Source: Acidobacteriota bacterium (GTDB lineage Bacteria > Acidobacteriota > Terriglobia > Bryobacterales > Bryobacteraceae). From it: a DNA stretch of 64,000 nt. Positions 50,596 to 59,746 of the stretch are shown here, in pieces; the first letter of the stretch is position 1, and every line of letters starts with the position of its first letter. The notes under the pieces are model-generated. The model did no database searches and was not told where the DNA came from. It was given only the letters and a program-made list of their open reading frames with translations. Location: assembly GCA_016213775.1 (NCBI GenBank), contig JACQZR010000147.1:1-64000 (forward strand). Reading direction: 5' to 3'. A program made the position numbers and the translations under genes.

Positions 50596-52004
50596 GCGAC
50601 CTCCTTTGTCTCGGCGGCCAGCGCGCCGTGGCGGGCCAGCACTCCTTTCACCTCGGCCATCGCGATCACCGGAAGGATCCGGCAGAAGATGAGAAAACAG
50701 GTGAAGAACAAGCCGAAGCTCCCGACAAGCGTGGCGATCTCAATTGCAGTCGGCGAGTAGTTGGCCCAGTTCGCGGGAAGGTAGTCGCGGTGCAGACTCG
50801 TGACGATGATCACGAACCGCTCGAACCACATCCCGACATTCACCAGAATGGAGATCACGAACACTGCCGGGATATTCGCGCGCACACGCCGGAACCAGAG
50901 CAACAGCGGAACAAGCACATTGCAGCTCACCATCGTCCAATAAGCCCATGCGAACGGTCCCATCGCACGGTTCAGGAAAACGAACTGCTCATACTGATTG
51001 CCGGAGTACTGCGCGGTGAAGAACTCGGTTCCATACGCCAGAGCCACGATGCCGCTGGTGACAATCACCAGCTTGCACATCACGTCGATGTGCCTTCCCG
51101 TAATGTAGTCCTCAAGGTGCATGACCTTCCGCGCGATGATCATCAGCGTGAGGACCATGGCCATCCCTGAGAAGATGGCCCCGGCGACAAAGTACGGCGG
51201 GAAGATCGTAGCATGCCAGCCCGGAATCACTGACGTCGCAAAGTCCCAGCTCACAATCGTGTGTACCGACACGACCAGTGGCGTGGCCAACCCCGCCAGC
51301 AGCAGATACACCACCTCGTATCGCTGCCAGGTCCGGTACGAGCCATTCCAGCCGAGGCTGAACCATCCGAAAATCCGTTTACGCAAGCCCGGCTGTGCAC
51401 GGTCACGAATCGTTGCCAGGTCGGGAATCAACCCCACATACCAGAAGGTCAGTGAGATCAGGAAGTAGGTCGAGATCGCAAACGCGTCCCAGGCCAATGG
51501 CGAGCGGAAGTTGATCCACAACGGCCCGCGGAAATTGGGATATGGGAAGATCCAGTAGGCAAGCCAGGGGCGCCCCATATGAATCACGGGGAACAGCCCG
51601 GCGCACATCACGGCGAACAGAGTCATCGCCTCGGCCGAGCGGTTGACCGAGGTTCGCCACCGCTGGCGGAAGAGAAACAGAATGGCCGAGATGAGCGTGC
51701 CGGCGTGGCCGATCCCGATCCAGAACACGAAATTAGTAATGTCGAAGGCCCAACCGACAGTCGTATTCAAACCCCAGGTGCCGATGCCGGTGGCAATCTG
51801 ATAGGAGACCGCGGCCACGCCAAGCACCAAAGCGGAAAGGGCCGCCAGAAACGCCAGCCACCAGAGCAACCCCGGGCGGCGTTCCATCGCCGAGCAGATG
51901 TCTTCGGTGACTTGCGAGAGACGCTTCTTGCCCGTGATCAAAGGCGGCCGCAAAAGAGGTGTTGGATCGGTTACGGCCGTGTTGGCCCCCACCACACTAG
52001 CCAT
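50592..52004 (-). CDS. actC: Alternative complex III subunit ActC (NrfD-like)
   Basis: 470-residue polytopic protein with about ten membrane helices (LLWWLAFLAALSALVLGVA, FVFWIGIGHAGTLISAILFL, AIFSGMAMVLTLMIIAR). It is the larger quinol-site NrfD-like subunit of alternative complex III, longer than ActF as is usual. The start at 52004 overlaps the ActB stop by 8 nt, and its stop overlaps ActD (ATGA). Confidence 0.94.
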   Translation of the reverse strand: MASVVGANTAVTDPTPLLRPPLITGKKRLSQVTEDICSAMERRPGLLWWLAFLAALSALVLGVAAVSYQIATGIGTWGLNTTVGWAFDITNFVFWIGIGHAGTLISAILFLFRQRWRTSVNRSAEAMTLFAVMCAGLFPVIHMGRPWLAYWIFPYPNFRGPLWINFRSPLAWDAFAISTYFLISLTFWYVGLIPDLATIRDRAQPGLRKRIFGWFSLGWNGSYRTWQRYEVVYLLLAGLATPLVVSVHTIVSWDFATSVIPGWHATIFPPYFVAGAIFSGMAMVLTLMIIARKVMHLEDYITGRHIDVMCKLVIVTSGIVALAYGTEFFTAQYSGNQYEQFVFLNRAMGPFAWAYWTMVSCNVLVPLLLWFRRVRANIPAVFVISILVNVGMWFERFVIIVTSLHRDYLPANWANYSPTAIEIATLVGSFGLFFTCFLIFCRILPVIAMAEVKGVLARHGALAAETKEVA

Positions 52005-54999
52005 GTCGGCTTCCTCCTTCGTTCGTCTCTCCCTGGCGCACCACCTTCAGGTAGCCCACCGAAGGCCTGACGTTGATCTCCTCCAGCACCCGATAGCGCC
52101 GCAGGCTGTTCATCCACTTTGAGAGCCGGCTGTTCGGATCGTTCCAATCGCCAAAGACGATGGCCTGCGCCGGACACGATTGCTGGCACGCCGTCTGGAT
52201 CTCGCCGTCGCGCAGCGCCCGTCGCTCCCTCTTGGCTTCGATCTTGGCGTCCTGAATACGTTGCACGCAGAAGGTGCATTTCTCCATGACACCGCGAGAG
52301 CGCACAGTCACATCGGGGTTCAGCACAAGGTTTGCCAGACGGTCTTCCCTCGCATATTCGAACCAGTTGAAGCGGCGGGCTTTGAACGCGCAGTTGTTGG
52401 CGCAGTAGCGGGTGCCGACGCAGCGGTTGTAGATCTGCTGATTCAGCCCTTCTTCGCTGTGGACCGTCGCCAGCACCGGGCACACCGTTTCGCAGGAAGC
52501 GTGTTCGCACTGCTGGCACATCATCGGCTGGTGAGCCACCTGAGGCGCGGTGGGATCTCCCGAGTAATAGCGATCCAGGCGCAGCCAGTGCATCTCACGG
52601 TTTCGAATCACTTCGTCCTTGCCGACCACGGGAATGTTGTTCTCCACCTGGCAGGCCACAACGCAGGCTGAGCATCCCGTGCATGCGCTGAGATCCACCG
52701 CCAGGGCCCAGCGGTGTCCGGTAAAAGGATGGTCGCGCGGCCAGAGATCTTCTTCGCTCTTGTCGGCGGCAGTCTCTCTTCGGACGTTGCTCAACTCCAC
52801 AAGCCGCGTTTCCTGCACAATGGGGCGGCTGCCTCCCCCGGGATCGAGATGCTTCGGGACCGACAATGTATGGTGATTCTGCGTAAGCGCGAGCGGGTGC
52901 AGCTTGCCCGTATCGGTCAGGCGCAAGTCGGACCGCCAGTAGCGCAGCGCTCCGTCCTCGAAGCGGAGGAACGAACTTGCATTCCCCCCCACCAAACCCT
53001 TCTCGCCCAACGACGGCCTCCGGAATAGCCACCCCGGACCAACTCCGGCAAACCGTGCCGACTCTTTTCTTCCGTAGCCGAGGGCTACCGCGATCACCTT
53101 CTCGTGTTGCCCGGGCTGAAGCAGCGCCGGCAGTTCGAGCGAATGGCCACCCGCTTCGAGCCGCACGACATCGCCTTCCTTTACCTTCAGCCGTTCGGCA
53201 GTCGACGGAGCCAGGCACGCATAATTGTCCCAGGTGCATTTGCTCACCGGATCGGGCAGTTCCTGGAGCCAGGGGTTGTAGGCATGACGGCCATCGGGTA
53301 TCGACGGTTTGGAGTACAGCACCAGGGTGAGATCTTGAGCCGGCGTGGGCGTGAGCGGCCGCACTGCCTTGACATCGAATGGCTTCACGGCGGTGTTTTG
53401 GGGACGGACCGCGGCGACGCCGTCGTGCAACGATTTCCGCCAGAAAGCTTCAAAGTCTTCCTTGCCTGTGGACCTGGGGTGGATTTCGCGCTTCCACGTC
53501 GTCCGCACCAGATCATACGCGGCGCTCTGGCCACCGGCCCACCGCGCCAGCGTTTCCACGGCCGGCCGCGTCTGTGCCAGCGTCTGAACGGCGGGCTGCA
53601 TCAGACTTGCAATGCCGCTCACCGCCTCGGTATCGCCCCAGCTCTCGAGCGGATCGCTGTCCGGGCAGACATATGTAGCCACGCTCGCAGTCTCATCGAG
53701 CCGTGGCGACAGGCTCACCAGCAGCGGTACCCGCCTCAACACGTCACCTCCTGGCAAGTCCGCCAAGGGATTCACGCCGGGTACGACCAATGCGGCTACC
53801 TTCCCCCCCGCGATCTCTTCGAGAAGGCGCGCCACAGCACGATCATCGCCCTGCCGCTGGCGCGACGGAGCCTCGACATCGAGTGTTGTGCCGTAGTTCC
53901 CCAGCAGGTGATTCAGATAATTGCACAACACCTGCGCTCCCGTATCGGCGAGACCGCACACCACCAGGCTTCGCCCGCGCGCCGATACCAGCCGCTCGGC
54001 GAGCTCGTCCAGCTCCTTGGTGGCCAGGGCCACGGGGGCATCCTTCGCCCAGTCCGCCGCTGCACCTGTCCTCCGCGCCACACGCAGAGCCAGTTGCTCG
54101 ATCACCTGGGGGACTTCGCCGGGAGAGAGCCGATAGCGCCGGTCCGCTTTGCTGCCCGTCACCGACATCCGCGACTCCAGTTGCGTGTGATGTGACATCC
54201 GTGGCGGCTTGGCATCGGGCTGCCGTCCGGCACTGTAGCTTTGGGTGAATTCCACTGGCGAAATCCACGTTCCCAGGAAATCGGCGTCGAAGCTGACGAT
54301 CACCTCCGCTTTGTCGAAGCGATATCGCGGCAAGATCCGTGCGCCGTGCGTCAGTTGATGAGATTCGAGGATGGGAGATGCGGATTGGGGATCGCAAACG
54401 ATATGCTGCGCGTTTGGGAAGCTCTGCACAAACCCCCGGACCACCGCGTTCAGCGTCGGACTGGCGATGGTCGCGGTGAGAATGCGGACTGCGCGCTTCT
54501 CTTTCCGGATTCTATCGAACTGCGCTGCGATCTCCGCGTCCACTTCGTCCCACCTGGCTTCCTTGCCGTGACGCAAAGGCTGCTTCAAGCGAAGACCGTC
54601 GTAAAGGCTGAGAATAGATGCCTGGCCCACGGCGCAGAGGCCGCCTCGCGATAGCGGATGCTCCGCATTGCCCTCGAGCTTGATCGGCCGGCCGTCGCGC
54701 GTCTTGGTGAGCAAGCCGCATCCGGCCGGACAACCGCTACACGTCGAGGCGTAATAATAGGGGCGGCCGGGCGACATTCCTTCCACCTGGCGCAATAACG
54801 GAATCGCCTTTTCCACCGGTGCCTGCCGGCATCCGCTGAGCGTCGCGCCTGCAAAGGCGAACCCCGCCGCCTTGAGAAAGCCGCGCCGGTCAGGCCCGGC
54901 TGTGATGCGAAGTGGGGTGTCTTCGAATTCGGTCTCCGCACGGGCGCGGATCTCCGGGCCGCCTTCGAACTCCTCGATGCTCTTCCAATACGTCATCAT
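51997..54999 (-). CDS. actB: Alternative complex III subunit ActB (molybdopterin-like plus Fe-S protein)
   Basis: 1000 residues from the ATG at 54999, which follows TAGGAGACAGA. The twin-arginine signal is DRRGFLKAAGFAFAGATLSG. The N-terminal two-thirds is a molybdopterin-oxidoreductase-like fold that in this family carries no molybdenum (STCSGCPAGCGLLTKTRDG at its start). The C-terminal ferredoxin part, from about 730, has CTGCSACVVACQVENN, CQQCEHASCETVCP, CVGTRYCANNCAF, KCTFCVQRIQDAK and CQQSCPAQAI, enough for four clusters. In some species this subunit is split; here it is one chain. It lies on the periplasmic side and passes electrons to ActA and ActE. Confidence 0.95.
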   Translation of the reverse strand: MMTYWKSIEEFEGGPEIRARAETEFEDTPLRITAGPDRRGFLKAAGFAFAGATLSGCRQAPVEKAIPLLRQVEGMSPGRPYYYASTCSGCPAGCGLLTKTRDGRPIKLEGNAEHPLSRGGLCAVGQASILSLYDGLRLKQPLRHGKEARWDEVDAEIAAQFDRIRKEKRAVRILTATIASPTLNAVVRGFVQSFPNAQHIVCDPQSASPILESHQLTHGARILPRYRFDKAEVIVSFDADFLGTWISPVEFTQSYSAGRQPDAKPPRMSHHTQLESRMSVTGSKADRRYRLSPGEVPQVIEQLALRVARRTGAAADWAKDAPVALATKELDELAERLVSARGRSLVVCGLADTGAQVLCNYLNHLLGNYGTTLDVEAPSRQRQGDDRAVARLLEEIAGGKVAALVVPGVNPLADLPGGDVLRRVPLLVSLSPRLDETASVATYVCPDSDPLESWGDTEAVSGIASLMQPAVQTLAQTRPAVETLARWAGGQSAAYDLVRTTWKREIHPRSTGKEDFEAFWRKSLHDGVAAVRPQNTAVKPFDVKAVRPLTPTPAQDLTLVLYSKPSIPDGRHAYNPWLQELPDPVSKCTWDNYACLAPSTAERLKVKEGDVVRLEAGGHSLELPALLQPGQHEKVIAVALGYGRKESARFAGVGPGWLFRRPSLGEKGLVGGNASSFLRFEDGALRYWRSDLRLTDTGKLHPLALTQNHHTLSVPKHLDPGGGSRPIVQETRLVELSNVRRETAADKSEEDLWPRDHPFTGHRWALAVDLSACTGCSACVVACQVENNIPVVGKDEVIRNREMHWLRLDRYYSGDPTAPQVAHQPMMCQQCEHASCETVCPVLATVHSEEGLNQQIYNRCVGTRYCANNCAFKARRFNWFEYAREDRLANLVLNPDVTVRSRGVMEKCTFCVQRIQDAKIEAKRERRALRDGEIQTACQQSCPAQAIVFGDWNDPNSRLSKWMNSLRRYRVLEEINVRPSVGYLKVVRQGETNEGGSRHG

Positions 55000-55007
55000 T
55001 CTGTCTC

Positions 55008-55661
55008 CTAGAAGTGACAAGTCGAGCAGTCCACTGAGGCATAGACTCTCTTTCCCTCAACGCCACTGCGATTCACCTCGCGATGGCAGTTCACGCACCA
55101 GCCCATTGTGAGGTCGGAGAACTGGCGCATCCGCTCCATCGTCTCCACTGGACCATGACACGTCTGGCAGACGACTCCGGCGTTCACGTGGGCCCGATGA
55201 TCGAAATAGACAAACGCCGGCAGGCGATGCACGCGCGTCCAGGCAATGGGCGCCGGCTGTTTCGTCGCCGCCGGTTTCCTCTCATCGTCCAGGCCGAGGG
55301 CATCGTAGATCTTGCGGATCTCCGCCGATATCAGCGTGCGCGGTTTGCGGTTTTCCTGAATCGCCAGCTCATCTTCGGCTCGAAACACACCAAACGAAGT
55401 CGTGACCAGCCGGTGGCAATTCATGCAGATGCTGGCTGGCGGAATTCCCGCATGGCGGCTGCTCGAGGCGTTGAAATGGCAATACTGGCAGTCGATCTGG
55501 AGCTCACCGGCATGCAGCCGGTGTGAGTAGGCGATCGGCTGAACGGGGGAGTAACCCTGCTGGTTCCCCGGCAGCCGGAACGCTCCCACGCGCGTAACCA
55601 GCCCCCAGGAACTGAACAGGAGTCCGGTGGCCAGGACGACGAAGGTGATACGTGGGTTCAT
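55008..55661 (-). CDS. actA: Alternative complex III subunit ActA (pentaheme cytochrome c)
   Basis: 217 residues from the ATG at 55661, preceded by AAAGGACTCCCC; the GTG at 55676 overlaps the narK stop and is rejected. A membrane or signal segment (ITFVVLATGLLFSSWGLV) is followed by five haem c motifs, CQYCH, CMNCH, CQTCH, CVNCH and CSTCH, with extra His residues for bis-His ligation (YSHRLHAGEL, YFDHRAHVNAG). It is the first act gene and lies 11 nt after narK. Confidence 0.95.
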   Translation of the reverse strand: MNPRITFVVLATGLLFSSWGLVTRVGAFRLPGNQQGYSPVQPIAYSHRLHAGELQIDCQYCHFNASSSRHAGIPPASICMNCHRLVTTSFGVFRAEDELAIQENRKPRTLISAEIRKIYDALGLDDERKPAATKQPAPIAWTRVHRLPAFVYFDHRAHVNAGVVCQTCHGPVETMERMRQFSDLTMGWCVNCHREVNRSGVEGKRVYASVDCSTCHF

Positions 55662-55672
55662 GGGGAGTCCTT

Positions 55673-56998
55673 TCACCTTTCACTCGCGGCAACGGGCTGT
55701 GGTTCGACTTTGGCCGCCGGCACATCCATCGTGTACTTCAACACCCAGGCCGTAGACAGTGAGAGCAGTGCCAGAAAAACAAAAATGATAAATCCTATCG
55801 GATATCCCTTTTGTCCCAAATCAGACACCGCAAAAGCCATCATCGGCGGAATAGCGAAACCGCCAAACGCCCCCAGACCGCCAACCCAACCGGCGGCTCC
55901 GCCAACTGCCTGCGGCACCGCCTGCGGCACCACTTTGAATACGGCCGCGTTACATACTCCCATGCCGAACGCCATTAGGATTTCGCCCGGTACCGCCAGC
56001 TCGAACTGTTGCGCGTTTACCATCACCAGAGCGCCAGCCATCAAAATGAACAACGCCAGAATGGCGGTGTTCTCGCCGCCTTCCCGTAAATGGTCCGACA
56101 AGATGCCGCCCCCAATGCGGATCACGGATGTCAGTACCGAGAACAGTGCGGTCAAGAGACCTGCTGTCAGCGGGCCCACGCCGTGGAATCCGGTCCAATA
56201 CGTGGGTAGCCATGCCGTCAATGCCACGAACCCGCCGAATGTGGTGAAGTAGATCAGGACAAGCCCCCAGGTTCGCCATGCCCCCGCCGAGACGCGAAGG
56301 CTCTCTTTCAGGCTGCCGCGGGGAAACAATTCCTGCCCGCGTTCTTGCGCGATGCGCCGCGACTCATCGGGCGGCAGACCACTGGCGCGCAACTGAAAGA
56401 ACCACGCGTTGCGCCCCAGCATTCCATACAGGATCACCCCCGTTGCCAGCAGGCCCAACCACGCCACATAGGAGCCTGCCAACCCGACACTGGAAAGCGC
56501 CAGCGGAATAAGAACCGAAAACAGTCCTGGCGCGATGTTCCCGGCGCCACCGAAAATGGCCAGCGCCACGCCCTGCTGTTTCTGAGGAAACCAGTAGGAG
56601 ACCTGTCCGATGCCTACGGAAAAGCAGGCGATCCCGCAGCCGCAGAGCAACGCCAGAACGAGCAACACCGGATACATGCCCGGCCCAAGATTCCGCGGAT
56701 AAAGAAACGACACTACCGCAGTCAACCCAGTCATTCCGATGAGCGAGAGGATCAACAGAACCAGAAACGGTTTTCTGCCGCCTGTCGTGTCCACCCACGC
56801 CGCGAATGGAATGCGCAGCAGCGATCCGGACAGCGACGGCATGGCGATCAGAAATCCCACGGCGAGCGGGCTGAGATGCATCGCCTCCTGGAATTTTGCC
56901 GCCGTCGGACCAAACAGGGCTACGGCCGCGAATCCAATGAAGAACCCAAGCGTTGCTCCGAAGAGCCCTTGTCCCGGAGTGCCTCGTAACGTGGGCAT
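55673..56998 (-). CDS. narK: Nitrate/nitrite transporter, NarK family (MFS)
   Basis: 441-residue major facilitator protein with about twelve membrane helices. The nitrate-porter glycine-rich signatures are present: ALAIFGGAGNIAPGLFSV in helix 5 and GWVGGLGAFGGFAIPPM in helix 11. It imports nitrate for NarG and/or exports nitrite. A CAGGAGAGCC ribosome site precedes the ATG, 15 nt after narI. Its position between narI and actA links the two parts of the cluster. Confidence 0.93.
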   Translation of the reverse strand: MPTLRGTPGQGLFGATLGFFIGFAAVALFGPTAAKFQEAMHLSPLAVGFLIAMPSLSGSLLRIPFAAWVDTTGGRKPFLVLLILSLIGMTGLTAVVSFLYPRNLGPGMYPVLLVLALLCGCGIACFSVGIGQVSYWFPQKQQGVALAIFGGAGNIAPGLFSVLIPLALSSVGLAGSYVAWLGLLATGVILYGMLGRNAWFFQLRASGLPPDESRRIAQERGQELFPRGSLKESLRVSAGAWRTWGLVLIYFTTFGGFVALTAWLPTYWTGFHGVGPLTAGLLTALFSVLTSVIRIGGGILSDHLREGGENTAILALFILMAGALVMVNAQQFELAVPGEILMAFGMGVCNAAVFKVVPQAVPQAVGGAAGWVGGLGAFGGFAIPPMMAFAVSDLGQKGYPIGFIIFVFLALLSLSTAWVLKYTMDVPAAKVEPQPVAASER

Positions 56999-57013
56999 AG
57001 TCGGCTCTCCTGT

Positions 57014-57709
57014 TCAAGCTCCCTGCGGCGGACGGTACCACCGCACCACTTGCGGTCTCCGCCACAAGTACGGATTCGGCGCCACCAGGATGTGAACGAG
57101 GCGAGTGAACGGGAAAAACCCGATCAGCACATAGGCGTTCACGATGTGCCATTGCACCAGAGACGGCATGGAACTGACGTACCCGGTTTCGGGATTCAGC
57201 TTTAAAAGGGACCAGAGGTACGGCGTTGCCGATGCGGCGAACCACGACGATCCCCAGGGATGGAACATCGCCACACCCACTCCGCTGAGCAACTGCAGCA
57301 ACAACAGGACATAGAGAATCCAGTCCACGGTGCTGGTGACGCGTTTGACTTTGCTCACCGTCAGGCGCCGGACAAGCGCCGCTCCAAGCCCAACGACGCT
57401 CAGCAGACCGAAGATCAGCGCGCTCACTTCCAGCACGTACAGCCGCAGCGGCTGGCTGTTCCATAACAGCAGCTCGCGCGGAATGAGAAACGCCACAATA
57501 TGACCACCCACGACCGTCAGGATGCCGTAGTGAAACGGCACCAGACCCCAGAAATGCTGCTGGTTCTCCAGAAACTGCGAGGAGAGGCTGGAATAGGTGA
57601 ACTTCTGCGAACGGTAGCGCTGAATCGTCACCAGAAAGAAAGTGAAGAACGCCACATAGGGCAAACCCACGAACAAGAGTTGATCCAGGTAATGCGTCGC
57701 CTCGTTCAT
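57014..57709 (-). CDS. narI: Respiratory nitrate reductase gamma subunit
   Basis: 231 residues from the ATG at 57709, which overlaps the narJ stop (ATGA); the longer frame upstream is a shadow of narJ. Five membrane helices with His near the ends (FHYGILTVVGGHIVAFLIP, VQWHIVNAYVLIGFFPFTRLVH) provide ligands for two b haems. It oxidises quinol and passes electrons to NarH. E. coli NarI is 225 residues. Confidence 0.95.
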   Translation of the reverse strand: MNEATHYLDQLLFVGLPYVAFFTFFLVTIQRYRSQKFTYSSLSSQFLENQQHFWGLVPFHYGILTVVGGHIVAFLIPRELLLWNSQPLRLYVLEVSALIFGLLSVVGLGAALVRRLTVSKVKRVTSTVDWILYVLLLLQLLSGVGVAMFHPWGSSWFAASATPYLWSLLKLNPETGYVSSMPSLVQWHIVNAYVLIGFFPFTRLVHILVAPNPYLWRRPQVVRWYRPPQGA

Positions 57710-58242
57710 GCTTGTGTCTCCTTCTGACAGGCCTCCGGCCGGATCTCGAGCACGCAGGCCAGCGCAGAGAGCAGTTTCGAGTAGGGGTTGTCCGCGCCTA
57801 CGGCTGCGCTCAGCTTGCGCCATGCAGGGTCGAGGAAATTCTCCTGGAACCGCCTCGCTTCGCTATCCTCCATCCGCGCCAACACGGGCAGGACGCGTGT
57901 GATGTGGTCCGGCAGCTCGTGCGATTCGGCGAGACCATAGCGCCGGATCTCCTGGTTCATCTTGACCAAAAACTCCCCGCGGGCGTAGTCCTCGCCGAAA
58001 AGATGCCAGCCGATATCCAGGCACGCCGCAGGGTTCAGGTCGAACGTCTGAATGTAGAGTTCTTCCAATTCGCTCAGCGAGCGGTCTCGGATCTCCGACA
58101 GGAATTGACGAAGGATCGCGGCGCTCTCCTCCTGCGCGGATGCGAAGTTCGCGAGACATCGCTCGATTTGATCCGGGTAATCCGGGCCGGGGTATTCAAA
58201 CAGCCGGACCAGACACGCCAGCATTTCTATGGAGTGTGGCAT
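57706..58242 (-). CDS. narJ: Nitrate reductase assembly chaperone
   Basis: 178-residue TorD/NarJ-family chaperone needed for molybdenum cofactor insertion into NarG; cytoplasmic. Signatures are LACLVRLFEYPGPDYPDQIE, LEELYIQTFDLNPAACLDIG and FGEDYARGEFLVKM. It starts directly after narH (stop 58243) and overlaps narI. Confidence 0.93.
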   Translation of the reverse strand: MPHSIEMLACLVRLFEYPGPDYPDQIERCLANFASAQEESAAILRQFLSEIRDRSLSELEELYIQTFDLNPAACLDIGWHLFGEDYARGEFLVKMNQEIRRYGLAESHELPDHITRVLPVLARMEDSEARRFQENFLDPAWRKLSAAVGADNPYSKLLSALACVLEIRPEACQKETQA

Positions 58243-59733
58243 TTACAGACCCCTCCGCGGTCCGGTCAAAAATCCGAATCCTACATTCTGCTTGTGCTCC
58301 AGTGGATCCGCCATCATTTCGATCGCTTCCTCGCGATGCATGGGTGGGATCACGAACCGCTCGTCAAAGGTGCACAGCGAGGTCAGCCGGTAGATCGCTT
58401 CGGCCTCCTCCCGCGTGCAGTCCGCTTCGTGCAGCATGCGATCCGCTGTTTCCGCGTCCACGTCACCCACCGTCAGCGAACGCCGGTACCAGCGCACCGC
58501 TTTCTGCTTGCGTAGCGCATAGCGCACTTTTCCTTCGTGCCCGCCGCCGAACAGGTTGGCGAGAAACTTCATCGGCACCCTGGCGTCATCAATGTCGTGG
58601 AACAGGTCCTCGGAGATGTTGTGCACCGAGCCGTTCTCCTTTCGCGCCATCACCGGCGCCATTGGCGGCACATAGAACAACATCGGCAAGGTGCGGAACT
58701 CGATATGGGGCGGCAGGGCGATCTTCCAGACCTTTACAAACTTGTAGACCGGCGACTTCTGTGCCGAGGCGATCACCGAGTCGTGAATTCCGTTGGCTCG
58801 GGCCGCCGCGATCACCTCCGGATCGAATGGATCCAGAATCATCGAACGTTGCGCCTCGATCAATTCCTCCAGCGGCAATTTGGCTACTCGTTCCAACCGC
58901 TCGGCATCATAGAGCAGAACCCCGAGATAACGGATCCTTCCCACGCAGGAGTGGAAGCACGCCGGAGCCTGCCCCGTCTCCAGGCGCGGAAAGCACAGGA
59001 TGCATTTTTCCGATTTGCCCGTGAACCAGTTGAAGAAGGTCTTCTTGTACGGACAGGCTGCGACGCACGAGCGCCACCCGCGGCAGCGGTTCTGATCGAG
59101 CAGTACAATGCCGTCCTCACCCCGTTTGTAGAGCGCGCCCGAAGGGCACGAAGCCACGCACGCCGGGTTCAGACAGTGATTGCAGATGCGGGGAAAATAG
59201 AAGAACACCAGCCGCTCGATGGCCGACAACTGTTCCCGTTGCGCGGCATCGAGCCCCTTCAGGTTCGGATCGTTTTCCGCATACACCGGCGAACCGCCGA
59301 GGTCGTCGTCCCAATTCGGGCCCGCCTTGATGTTGATCAGCTCGCCGGTCACCATGGACAACGGCCGCGCGGTAGGCTGGTCGGCGCCCTCCGGTGCGTT
59401 GAACAGGTGCTGATAGTCGTAGGTCCACGGCTCGTAATAATCGTCCATCGTGGGCACGTGCGGATGATGAAAAATGTTGAAGACCGTCTTTGTCTTGCTG
59501 GTGGACTTCAGCCGCAGATCACCGTTCTGGGCTTCCCAGCCGCCGTTGTACTTCTCCTGATCCTCCCAGGCGGTCGGATAGCCGGTGCCGGGCTTGGTTT
59601 CGACGTTGTTCCACCACATGTATTCCGCGCCCTTGCGGTCCGTCCAGATGTTCTTGCAGGCAATGCTGCAGGTGTGGCACCCGATGCACTTGTCCAGGTG
59701 GAACACCATCGCGACTTGCGACCTTACGTTCAT
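58243..59733 (-). CDS. narH: Respiratory nitrate reductase beta subunit
   Basis: 496 residues from the ATG at 59733, 13 nt after narG. Four Fe-S clusters are visible: C16, C19, C22 and C26 in CIGCHTCSIACKN (same numbering as E. coli NarH), CNHCLNPACVASCPSGA, CRGWRSCVAACPYKK where Trp replaces one Cys as in the family [3Fe-4S] site, and CILCFPRLETGQAPACFHSC. It carries electrons from NarI to NarG on the cytoplasmic face. Confidence 0.96.
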   Translation of the reverse strand: MNVRSQVAMVFHLDKCIGCHTCSIACKNIWTDRKGAEYMWWNNVETKPGTGYPTAWEDQEKYNGGWEAQNGDLRLKSTSKTKTVFNIFHHPHVPTMDDYYEPWTYDYQHLFNAPEGADQPTARPLSMVTGELINIKAGPNWDDDLGGSPVYAENDPNLKGLDAAQREQLSAIERLVFFYFPRICNHCLNPACVASCPSGALYKRGEDGIVLLDQNRCRGWRSCVAACPYKKTFFNWFTGKSEKCILCFPRLETGQAPACFHSCVGRIRYLGVLLYDAERLERVAKLPLEELIEAQRSMILDPFDPEVIAAARANGIHDSVIASAQKSPVYKFVKVWKIALPPHIEFRTLPMLFYVPPMAPVMARKENGSVHNISEDLFHDIDDARVPMKFLANLFGGGHEGKVRYALRKQKAVRWYRRSLTVGDVDAETADRMLHEADCTREEAEAIYRLTSLCTFDERFVIPPMHREEAIEMMADPLEHKQNVGFGFLTGPRRGL

Positions 59734-59746
59734 CGAGTTCTCTCCA

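Noticed and set aside
55915-55940. Apparent 12-bp tandem duplication in narK (VPQAVPQAV)
   Set aside because: The segment lines up without insertion against the usual VPQ-x-x-P-x-x-VG text of NarK proteins, so it is chance similarity.
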